From: Caecitellus pseudoparvulus
Taxonomy: Eukaryota > Bigyra: Bicosoecida
Length of the DNA: 64,000 bases
NCBI GenBank assembly: GCA_965644315.1
Contig: CBFFRQ010000091.1
Coordinates: 62,001-126,000 of the forward strand
Direction: 5' to 3'
The position numbers were made by a program, and so were the translations under genes. The notes below the pieces were generated by a model, which saw only the letters and a list, made by a program, of their open reading frames with translations, had not been told where the DNA came from and did not search any database. Positions 35,101 through 45,200 of this stretch are shown here, in pieces. Every line of letters begins with the position of its first letter. Positions within the stretch are counted from its first letter, which is position 1.

Positions 35101-37001
35101 AGGGAGCGGTCCTCCACGCCTTCGAATAGGTAGGGGTGGTTGCAGCACTTGCGCAGTTGCATGACAATGTTGAGGAGGCGTTTTCCGGAGGCTGGCGGTG
35201 CGTCGGCCCCCCCACCCGCCGTCAGCACCGCGTCGAAGTCACGCTTGAGAACGCTGCGGTAGATGTCCCGCTGCATGGCAGACATGCCGACGTACAGGAA
35301 CGTCTCCGTTTTGGGGGGCAGGGACTTGGCCACGTCGGCTTTCAGGCGGCGCAGCATGAAGGGCTTCAGCACCGCGTGCAGCTGCCGGATCATCTTGCCC
35401 TTGGCGGTGTCGTCGCTGGTGGAGACCGTCACGTCGAACCAAGCATCAAAGGCTTCGCTGTCTCCAAACACATCTGGCAGCAGCAAGTTCAGCAGCGCCC
35501 ACAGCTCGTGCAGGTTGTTCTGCAGGGGGGTGCCAGTCAGCAGCAGGCGGTGAGCCACCACCAGCATGCGCACGGTGGTTGCCAAGGCCGACTTCTCATT
35601 CTTGCACCGGTGGGCTTCGTCGATAATGAGCATCTGCCAGGGCCACTTGGTGAGCGTGGCCCGCTCAATGTTCGCCACTTCGAAAGTCGTCACGACGACA
35701 TCCCAGGTGCGCTCGCTCTCCCGCTGCCCAGGCCGCAAGATCGTCTCACATACCTCCTTGCGGGTGGCCTTGTCCCCGTGGAACTGCATAGCACGCAGGG
35801 AAGGGCACCACCGCCCCAGCTCTGCCATCCAGTTGGACAGCGTGCTCTTGGGCACGAGGATGAGGTGTGGGCCGCGGATGTGGCGGTACTGCAGCATGTA
35901 GCCCAGCACGCTAATACTCTGCAGCGTCTTGCCCAGCCCCATCTCATCAGCCAGGATGCCGTTCAGGCCGTTCTCCTGCAGGTTGATCATCCAGTTCAGG
36001 CCCTCCAGCTGGTATGGTCGCATGGTGCCGAATTCGATGACGCTGGGCTGACGCGTGAGGCGCATTCGACTAGCACCAGGGGACAGCATGCCGGATGCAG
36101 TCGCTGCCTTTGCGGGAGGCGGTGTGGACGGCGTGGCGGCCGCCTCTGTGCCGCTGCCACTCTCCTCCCCAGCCTCCACCTCCCCCTCCAAGTCCTCTTC
36201 TTGCCGCACACGGCGCCGCCGAGGCGTGCCCGCACTCTCTGGCTTGGTGTCCACCCCATCCACACTTGCTGCTGGCATTTCCGTGCCCTGCGATCGCAGG
36301 AAATCCTTAAACAAGGCAGATTGCTCCACCAGGAAGTGGAGTCGCCGTTGCTGGGCCGCACGCTGCGCCACCCGCATGCTCTCCAGCTGCTCCTCCAAGA
36401 CACTTTCACGTGCCTCTCGCTCAGCCCGCTGCTGTGCCCTTGCAGCGATGCGGGCTGCAGCTCGAGCTTTGGCGTCGTCATCCAGCTCCCGCTCTGCCCT
36501 GGCATCTGCACGGGCTTCTCTCTCCTGTCCAGCGCGGGCGGCAGCGGGAGTTAAAGAAGCCTGCAAGCACACCCCGCCAGTAAACATGATGCATCACTCA
36601 CTTCAGCTCTTCGCGACTGCTGCTGTGCGGCTTCTGCGCGGGCCCCTCGTGCTCCGCGTGAAGTGGGCATGGCATATTCCGCAGCTTGACGGTCAGCCAG
36701 TTCCTCTGCTGCTTTCATGTCTAGCTCCAGCTGGTACGCGTCCCAAGCAGCTTTATCTTCAGCAGCCTGGGCCTTAAAGGGCTCCTTGGCTTTGCTGTCG
36801 AGGTCGCGCCACTGGTCAGGAGGAGAAAAAGCACTTGGTTGTGAGTGTTGGAGGGAGGACGCCAGGCCGAGGCTGCCTCACCTCTGCCGCAGCTGCCCGT
36901 GTCACTTCGCCCACAGCCAAGCCGCTTTCGTCTTTCCTGCTGAAGTCTGATAAGAACAGTGTCCATGCACTGCGCGGCTTGGGAGGAGGGCTAGACGCCA
37001 T
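32148..37001 (-). CDS. ISWI-type chromatin-remodelling ATPase with N-terminal HMG box
   Basis: Exons 37001-36882, 36811-36602 and 36560-32148 give 1580 residues; the second intron is only 41 nt. Residues 1-75 form an HMG box (PKPRSAWTLFLSDFSRK...EWRDLDSKAKEPFKAQA...AWDAYQLEL) encoded across the first two exons. The SNF2 core has DEMGLGKT near 315-322, DEAH near 424-427 and helicase-C motifs TRAGGLGINL and DRAHRIGQ before about residue 733. SANT-like (AILEACKRFGREAIDDI, about 1010-1060) and SLIDE-like (HDTFLLCTLACVGHGQWRAM, about 1233-1293) modules place it in the ISWI family, which slides nucleosomes. The ATPase matches human SMARCA5 closely by eye. The C-terminus is Lys/Ala-rich with a KRAKK signal and ends near QRSMLEFV, faintly like a PCNA-binding motif. 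An HMG box on ISWI itself is unusual. Confidence 0.92.
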
Positions 37002-37436
37002 TGTGCCTGCTCCCGTCGCCTGGCAAGCTTCGTGCGTGCGGGATTTGAACGGTTGCGCAGGTGCAGGGCACACGAGCCGGGGACGCTGCACATGCAGCGG
37101 AAAGGCAGTGGCGTAATGCCAGGCGAGACTGAGTCTTCATGGGAACAGAAGGTTTGTTGCCAACTTTTTTTTGTGTCTGTGGGACTTGCATGTCTCGCCA
37201 GGGTTGCTTAGCGGCCCTGTCCACTTGCGGCGCCTGAGCACCTGCGCAGTGCATAGTCCCACGACCGAGTGTCGGACCAAACAAATCAAAGGCCTAAATG
37301 GAACCCACGGTGTGTGTGGCTTTAGCCAAGCCCTGCGACGAGGTTGGGCCTGGCGTTGAGCTCGTTGCTCGCTGGAGCACCGCTGCACCAGCGAAACGCA
37401 AGTGTCACAAACACTGCACTGCACACGAACATAGCC
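37002..37436. other. Divergent promoter region between ISWI and the 838-residue protein genes
   Basis: 435 bases between two start codons pointing away from each other. A T-rich run (CTTTTTTTTG) lies near 37165. No gene is supported, so this is probably a shared promoter. Confidence 0.4.
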
Positions 37437-40085
37437 ATGGCTGAGAGAGTTCCAGGCGATGTGTGGCAGGAACATGGGGCCTCCTTTTCTCCTACTGTCC
37501 ACGTCCCAAGCACAGCAGGGCTGAACTTGAAGCCTGTGCCTGACGCTCTGACGGACCTGACGCCGTTTGGGACGCCAAGCAGACCAAGCTCTGGACACGA
37601 CCGCCACGTGCGCTTCCAAGAGGAAGCAGGCAAAACAGGTGCTGATTGCACAACGCCGTTGTCTAAGGAAGACGAGACGTTGCTAGTTGCAGCTCGCGAC
37701 AGGCTGCTGGACCGCCTGTGCTCGTGAGTATGCCTGCTGGCGTGCCAACGGCAGCTCGCCCACCGTCTCCCTCCTACTCCGACCGCTCAGAGTACACACC
37801 GAGTCTGAAAACAAAAAGACCATCGAAGCCATTTGTAAGCAGCTGAGAGAGGACATTCGCAGGTACGCTAAGCTCGGCTCAGGCTGGCGTTGTCATCCCC
37901 CCATGAGACTGCGGCTCGCTTGTGCAGAATCGATGTGCTGCTTAGCTCTGGCAAGTCTGCAAGCAGAGTCCCCAGCAAGGAAGAAGAGGGGCCCCACCCT
38001 TCTCTTGATGCAACACCCCCCACTGCCGTCCCCTCGGTGCTTGCGTCCTCAGCGGGCGATCCTGGTACTGGCACGAGCGCAGCCAGCGCACCCCGCCAGC
38101 AGCGCAGCACGCCGTTGGCGCAGCCAGAATCACCACGCCAGGAAAGGACGCCTCAGTGCACCCATGAGACCCGCACCCCCTCTCTTGATGCATCGCTGCC
38201 CCCCAGCCGTTTGCTCCGCAAGATTATGGGAGGCAGCACTGCTGTGCCTCGCTGCCTGGCCGCTGACCCGCCTCAAACCACCCCCACCGCGATGCCCGAC
38301 GAAGCACCCTCCAGCACGGAAGCTCCAGTGGAATCTCCTGTGCTTTCTGATGTGTCCTCAGCGAGCCTGCACTCACCAGCTGAGGTGTCTGCGCTGCACA
38401 CGGCTAGGTCGGGCAGAGTCAGCCCCGTTGCAAGCCCGCTGCAGCCCACACAACGCGAGGGGCCTCCAAGCCCAGCCCTGCAGCCAGTGCCGAGCCCGCA
38501 CCCCAGCTCCACGTTGGCCGAAGCACACGAAGAAGCCCTTCCCGCCCATGAAGAGCACGCCCAGTCTCGAGATAGCGATGCGGAGTCAGCTGGGCCTCTT
38601 GAGCTCTTAGGTGGACTGCCTGCCACGCCTCCCAACCCACACCGACACCGCAGCATGGGCGCCGCCGTGTCGCTGTCTGACTCCTTCCCCCTCGGCATGG
38701 GCGCTGCTGCAGCGGATTCCACGCCGCCAGGCGCCACCCGCTGGTCTTGGGATGGAGGCTGTGGGGCGTCACCATGTCCCGCAGCGCCTGAAGGCCTCAA
38801 TGCCTCAGTGGGGCGCCGGCTGCAGCTGTCTCCGCCAGCCGCTGCGGCGTCACCTGCTACTGCTGCTGAGCTGGCACGCTTGCTGCAAGCCACCCCACGG
38901 CTCAGTGCCAGCAAATCCGCGTTGGATGCTACCTCGGAGTTGCAGGGACACAGTTGCCTTCTGCCTGTACCGGATGCGTGCAGTCGGCCACAGAACCCTG
39001 TCAGCGCAGTTCTGATGCGGCAGCGGCCGACCCACCTTGAACGCAGCAGCGTGGATAGCCCGACGTTCTTGCTTGCTGGGGCGCGGGCTGCACAGGCCAG
39101 GCCACAGGCGGCGCGCCCCAGTGCACTTGGTGACACGGCGCGCCCCCTCCCGGAGGTGTGTCTGTCCCCAGTGCTCCCCCACCCCGACTCGCCTCGGCAG
39201 GGACACCCCGATACAGCTCCAAGTAGTCCAGCCACGTCTCGCCTGCCTCTGAAGCGCAAACTATTCAGCCCGGCCCCCACCAGCGTGAGGTCCAGGCAAC
39301 GTGCGACGTCCCCCAGCACCCCGCCATCCAGACTCCCAACCCTTGCGCCAGGGAAAGCAGAGTTCATGTCTCCTGGACCGGGTGGTGGTGGTGTTGGTCG
39401 TGGAAGAGGTGCGTCAGGGAAGGCAGAGTTCATGTCGCCTGGACCGGGTGGTGGTGGTGTTGGTCGTGGAAGAGGTGCGTCAGGGAAGGCAGAGTTCATG
39501 TCGCCTGGACCGAGTTCGCGCCACACTATGCCTGGCAGCAGCACTCATCAAGCCCAGCCACACCCTGCAGCAACGTCGCGCGCCAAACAGCCAGTGCGGG
39601 GGTCTTCCTACGGAAAGCAAGCCCTAGCCATTTCTGTGAACCTGCTGCGCTCTCCGCCTGTTCGCAGCCGGTCAGTGCAGCGTCGCCGTGGAAAGCCAGC
39701 AGGCAAGGCAAAGGGCAAGGGGCGCGCAAGCTCGTTGGGGCGCAAGGGAAGTGCATCTGCGTCTGTGTCGCTGTCAGAGTGGCAGGCTCGCCCGGGTGGC
39801 ATCGCTTTGGCCTTCTCTGGCGGCAGCAGGTCTGCACCCGGGTCAGCCAGCAAGCCCAAGGGCCGAAGAGATGCCGCCCCTCCACGGGCACCAGCGACCA
39901 CTGGGCCCAGTCGGCGAACCACCCGTCACCGAAGCACGGCGACAGTACCAGCACCACCCCTCCCACCTCCAGCGTCCTCCCAGGCCATTTTGCAGGCGCT
40001 GTTGAGGTCGCCCGTACTGGGTGGAGCAGGAGTCCCAGCTCAGATGAGGGGCCACAGCAGTGCTACTACTGCCCGTGGAAAATAA
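37437..40085 (+). CDS. Ser/Pro-rich, probably disordered protein with basic C-terminus
   Basis: Exons 37437-37723, 37791-37862 and 37928-40085 give 838 residues with matching phases. The first about 130 residues look folded or helical: NLKPVPDALTDLTPFGTPSR, then LSKEDETLLVAARDRLLDRL and KTIEAICKQLREDIRRIDVLL. The rest is Ser, Pro, Ala and Thr-rich with many SP and TP sites, containing a tandem repeat (KAEFMSPGPGGGGVGRGRGA) and ending in a strongly basic region (RSRSVQRRRGKPAGKAKGKGR). The SP/TP density and basic tail would suit a phosphorylated nuclear or spindle protein, but no family is recognised. It is transcribed divergently from the ISWI gene. Confidence 0.7.
39350..39515 (+). repeat. 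66-bp in-frame tandem repeat, about 2.5 copies
   Basis: A 66-base unit encoding GKAEFMSPGPGGGGVGRGRGAS occurs twice in full, with a third partial copy (KAEFMSPGPSSR). The copies differ at about two bases. It lies in the disordered part of the 838-residue protein and puts an SPGP site next to an RGRG segment each time. Confidence 0.9.
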
Positions 40086-40260
40086 GGGTCACCCAAAATC
40101 CATTTCATCCCCTGTGCCGGTCGCCTCTCAGCTGTCTCCTGTTCAGGTTCGCAAACTTGCCGCAGCTGGCAAGCCATCAACACACCAGCGAGCTCCCCAC
40201 CAGCCCAGCGCGGTTTCACACCGCTTCATCGAAGCACAGCCTTGAACCCATTGTTCCAGG

Positions 40261-42053
40261 ATGGCTTTGAACATCGACGGGTCTGATGACCCCTCATACC
40301 GTGCGTAGTGAAGGCAGGCGGACGGCGGGACAGGCAGAGCATGAACCTGGTGCGAGCTCTCTTCGCAGGCTACAAGATGCCGCGCCTGGCCTCAAAGACC
40401 GAGGGCCGCGGCAACGGAATCAAGACGAACGTCTTGAACGTCACAGACTTGGCAGGTGCGAGGCGCCCGCGTTTGCCTGCCCATGCACGAGAGGACTGAC
40501 ACGGCCTTTGAGGCGGCAGGGAAAGCCTAGCGCGGCACGTTTGCCCTTGCTCCTCCTCGCAGTTGCCCTCTCCCGCCCAGCAAATGTGATCATCAAGGTG
40601 CGTTGTACTGTTCCACTACCAGGGTCCTCCCACAGCGCACGCGCGTTCCGATTTGTTGGCGTTGTTGCCTGTTCGCTTGGCGTGAGCGGAAATTGGCCTG
40701 CAGCACCAGATTCGGTCAGCGCCCGTGCCACTGTCACCCGCCGACACTGCACGCACCCCTTCCCCCGACACGCAGTTTTTCGGCATTGAACTGGGTGCCC
40801 AGTCCAAATTCGATGTGGAGGTGCGTGTGTCAGCTCTCTACCTCTCCGCACCTGATTGTGCAGGTGTGCAGGGTGGCGTTGCGCGCTGTTTCTTGCCAGG
40901 GGCCACACGCCCTCACTGTGCAGTGGGCGGCCCGTGGGCTGCACCGCTATGAAAACTATCCAAGGCATACCTTCATCCTTGCTTCTGCATCCCATCCCTG
41001 CCACAGAACACCAAGGGCACCGTGAACGGCGCCCATCAGACAGGGGACTTGCAAACCTTGACCCACACTTTCATCCAGAAGTTTGTGCTGTGCCCCGAGT
41101 GCAACCTGCCTGAGACGCAGCTGACTGTGAAGAAGTCAGGGCAGGTGTGGCACAAGTGCTCCGCTTGTGGCTTCAAGGGCCCCGTGGTGGACCTGGCGCA
41201 TCGCCTGAACACTTTCATCGTGAAGGAGGCTGAGGCCAGCGCCAAGTCCAAGAAGGCTGACAAGAAGGACAAGAAGGACAAGAAGGAGAAGAAGGAGAAG
41301 AAGGAGAAGAAGGAAAAGAAGGAGAAGAAAGAAAAGAAGGAAAAGAAAGAGAAGAAGGCCAAGAAGGCTGCCGCTGCTGCCGCGGGTGGTGCTGCAGCAG
41401 AGGTATCTGAGCTGGCTGACTCGGAGGGTGACGGTGAGGGCGCAGACAGCAGCGACGAGGACATCGTGGCCACTGCCGACGCGATGGTGGTGGACAACCT
41501 GGCCGCCATCGAGAGTGCTGCGGAGCAGGTGAAGAAGTACGTGGCAGAGTCCACGACCCCCCTGTCCTCCGGCGACATCGTGTCCAAGGTCATGGAGGTG
41601 TCCACGAACGCCGCCCTGCCAGCGGCAGAGCGCGTGGCAGTGTACGCCACGGCAGTCTTTTCTGACAAGGTCCTGACGGAGAGTGCCGACGCAGACATTG
41701 GCGCCACCATGGTGGCTGTCATGGAGTCCTGCGGGTCAGCCAAGCTGTTTGCGCTTCAGCAGCACACGTTGCTGGTGCTGCTGGAGCGCACGCTGGCGGG
41801 CGAGGCGGCCACCAAGCCCTGGCTTCTGGCTGCCACACCCCTGGTGTTGCTGAACCTGTACAAGGCCGGTGCCCTGTGGGAGGACGCAGTCGTGGCGTGG
41901 GGCGCCGCTGATGGGTGTGATGTGCACAAGGCGGCAGTGGCTGCCGCCGAGCCCATGCTGGCGTGGCTGCGCACTGCTGAGGTGGAGGAGGAGGTGAAGG
42001 CAGAGGGCCCCGTGGAGGTGGCTCCTCCAGCAGTGCCCGAGGCGACTGCCTGA
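40261..42053 (+). CDS. EIF5: Eukaryotic translation initiation factor 5
   Basis: GTPase-activating protein for eIF2 in the 43S pre-initiation complex. Exons 40261-40300, 40369-40455, 40563-40597, 40776-40820 and 41007-42053 give 417 residues, close to the usual 430. The N-terminal domain begins MALNIDGSDDPSYRYKMPRL and includes the Arg that follows DPSYR (the family GAP-finger Arg), FFGIELGAQSKFDV, and a zinc ribbon CPECNLPET...CSACGFKGP. A Lys-rich linker follows, then the acidic/aromatic HEAT-type C-terminal domain (WLLAATPLVLLNLYKAGALWED...VVAWGAADG) that binds eIF2-beta and eIF3. The gene is split into small exons at its 5' end only. Confidence 0.95.
41245..41360 (+). repeat. Lys/Glu-coding simple repeat in eIF5 linker
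   Basis: A run of AAGAAGGA(G/C)-type triplets and nonamers encodes about twelve KKE or KKD units between the zinc ribbon and the C-terminal domain. Lys-rich linkers are known in this family, but this one is unusually regular and is purine-only on the plus strand. Confidence 0.85.
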
Positions 42054-42270
42054 GGCAGCTGACGGCTCCGGGGTGGCTTGTTTGGTGGCGGCCTGGCGTG
42101 CCCTGCACTGGGCCAGCGCGTGGCACATTTCGAAACGGCCTCCACGACGACGGGGGTCAGAAGCCAAGCATGGACGCCCACTACTTTCTGGAAATGCACG
42201 CACCCTTGCTCCTCACGCCTGCGCACTGAGGCTGGAGGGCGTGTCAATTGGGAGTGGCACCAGCGGTGGC

Positions 42271-45200
42271 ATGGCAGCAGCCAGCGAAGGAACCCCTGTG
42301 CCAGGCGCTGCGGGCAGTCAGGGAGAGGGGCCTGGCTTACCGGGAAGGCAGCGGGCTGACACAGCCATGAGTGGTGCTGCTGATGGCGCCCCTGTGGCGA
42401 AGGGCCGCTCCAAGCGATGGGGGATGGAGGTGAGCGTGGCGTGTTGGGTGGTGCAGTGCCTCTGCAGCCTGCACAGCGCCTGCCTGCCACTCGTGCAGGA
42501 CTACGTGGCCAACCCCCAGGCCAAGCTGCAGGACCTCCCTGCACACTTCCATGATGCCGACTTTGACCCTGTTCGATGGGTGCTTGTGAGTTCGCCTGAG
42601 GGCCAGCAGCGTCAACCGGCTGGGCACACTGCCGCTTGTGGTGCTGGCGCCTGCGCAGGAGACCATGCCGCTGGACCTGGGCGAGTTCGCGCAGTTTGCC
42701 ATGGAGCAGCAGACGTCCAAGGATGAAGCCCGTGACGCAGTGCTGTCCCAGCTCTCCCGTGCCGTGCTGGGCAACTACACCGCCTTCATCGATGGCATGC
42801 GGCAAATCCACGAGGTGGACATGGACGTCAGCCGGGCCATGGTTCACGTGTCCAACGCCCTGCGGCAGCTGCGCGGCGGCAAGGCTGCCCTGGCCACGCA
42901 CTCCCTGCGCATCACAGCCCAGCAGCGCCACTTGGTGCGGGCCAAGGGCGTCCTCACCCGCCTGCGCTGGATGCGGTCGGTGCTGCAGGCAGGCTCCCAC
43001 ATGAAGGCGGCAGTGGCACAGGGGCACTTCCAGGAGGCAGTGCGCGTGGCTGCCACGGCTGCCGCCCACCTGGAAGAGGCAACTGCCAGCAAGTTCGTCG
43101 CGCTGGAGCACGCACGCTCACAGGCCGCGGCGGCTCTGCCGGGGGTTAGGGATGCCATGGATGCCGCCCTGGGCACCCTGGTGCAGCAGTGGGTGATGCT
43201 GGATCCCACCCCTGCCACAACACAGGTGCTGCCACGGGTGGCGCACTGGTTGGACAGCCTGGCAGCTGGCGCCACAGGCAGCTCTCTGTTGCTGGGCCAG
43301 CGGGAGGCATCGCCCGCCTCCGCTGCCGCTTCCAACTCGGGTGGCAGCGAGGGGGCAGAGGCGCCGGCGGCTCCAGGGGGCTTTTGGGAGTCCTTGCCCC
43401 CACTACTGCGCCTGCCAGAGTCATTCCCCTCCCTGCTGAATGCGTACATGCAGCTGGACGAAGCGGGGGTGGATGTGCGGGTGCCAGCAGTGCACTCTGC
43501 TGCGCCCGCTGGCGGCCTCGCCTTCGGGGGAGGGGAGGGGGATGCTGGTGGCGACGAGGCAGATGCCCTGCTGGGGGAAGTGACGCCTGGCAGCCACTTG
43601 GAGGTGCTGCCGCTGCGCCTGCACGCCTGCCTGCGCCTGGCCCTGCGGAAGGCAGCCAAGGGTGTGTTGGTGGACTTGCTCTTGCGGAGCTGTGGAGCCC
43701 GGCGCCTGGCAGTGGCGGCCATGCGTGCCCGGGCCAGCCTGGCAGGGGACACGTCTGAAGCCAGCGCTGCCTTGCGCCGCGCCATCGAGGACGCCCTGTC
43801 TGCCTACTCTGCGGAGCACGGGCGGCTGTGGGGCTGCCGCATGCGGGATGTAGCGCGGGAGGTGGGGGAGGCACTCGCCGAGAAGAGCCGTGAGTCTGCC
43901 GCCAGTGCGCAGGCAACCAGTGCGCAGTCCTGGGCCCCGCCTGCCTCACACACCGGGCAGGGGCTGTGGGCTGCCCAGCTGCAGGTCCTGGCCAGTGCAG
44001 CGGCAGCAGCGGGGCAGGAGCTGCCGGCGCAGGATGGCGACGTGCCGTGCCCACCGGGAGCCTGGGAGTTTGAAGGCAAGGGGGCAGTGGCGGGGGGGTA
44101 CATGCTCACGTACGCCATGGGGCGCCTGGCAGCGGCTGTGTCGTCCACCCTGCACTGCCACCTGCTGCTGCTGGCCCTGCTGGGGGGGCACGGCGACCCG
44201 CGCCTGGACTCCTGGGAGTTTCTGCACCGAGACCTCCGAGCGCCAGACCAGGTTAAAAGCCCAGCGAGCGAAGCGCAGGGGCGCATCCGGGCCCTGGTGC
44301 CTGCCGTGGCTGCCAGTGCACCCACCTTGTGGGCGTCTGCACAACACGCACTGGGGGGCGCGCTGGTGGCCATGGTGGCGGGCAGTGGGGACGCCCTGCC
44401 GCCGTCCGCCCTCACACAGTGCCTGGCAGTGGGTCTGGACGTGCAACGCATGGGCGTGGAGTACCTGCAGGCTGCGGAACGGGCAGGTGGCGGGGAGGGG
44501 GGCAGCGACACCCCCCCTCTGCACAGCACAGTGTCCCCCCAGCAACTCGTGCAGCACTGCGCGCCGCTGCGTGCTGCCCTGCGCCTGGCTTGCAGCACGT
44601 TGCTGGACGCGACGCACGCCGCCACGCTTCAGAAGCTGCGCGGGCTGCTGGGCAAGGAACTGTGGACGCCGCAGCCCTTGCCGGTGACGTCAGTGGCGGC
44701 TCTCCTGCAGCGCGTGACGCACAGCCGCCCCCTGTGGTGGGCCTGGCGCCCCGCGTGGACTGCCCGGCTGCCCTTCCTGCCCAGCGCAGCGGACGGCGTG
44801 CCACCGTGGCTGGCGACTGCCTCCAGCCCTGGACGCCGGGGGACGGCGGCGCCGGGCTCTGGGCGTGCCTGGCGGGGTCTCACCCGCACGCCGCCATGGC
44901 TGGGGTCGCCCCTGGAGGCCATCGACACGGCTGCCCTCGTCACTGCCCCTGCTGCCGCGTCGTCTGCACAGGAGCGCACGCTTGGGTGGGGGTACACTGC
45001 CCGTCTGTGGCTGGGCAACGCCACTGGGAGCCGCAGCACCCCGCCCGCGGCACCCTGGGTGAAGGCTCTGGTGCACGCCAATGGCTTGCTGGCGGCGAAG
45101 GACGTGCCAGCGCGCCTGCACCACCCCATCATCGCGGCGTCGGTGGCGGCTGTCGCCGACGTGGGGGACGGCGTGCTGCTGGGGAAGGAGGCGGAGGACC

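Noticed and set aside
37030-37060. tRNA T-arm-like sequence (complement of GGGATTTGAAC)
   Set aside because: The flanking bases do not form the T stem, and no acceptor, D or anticodon stems can be drawn. It is in the short region just upstream of the ISWI start.
42580-42625. 24- to 30-nt mini-intron or frameshift in VPS50
   Set aside because: Any such mini-intron leaves the frame wrong. A normal 73-nt GTGAGT...GCGCAG intron (42586-42658) restores the frame and matches the family alignment.
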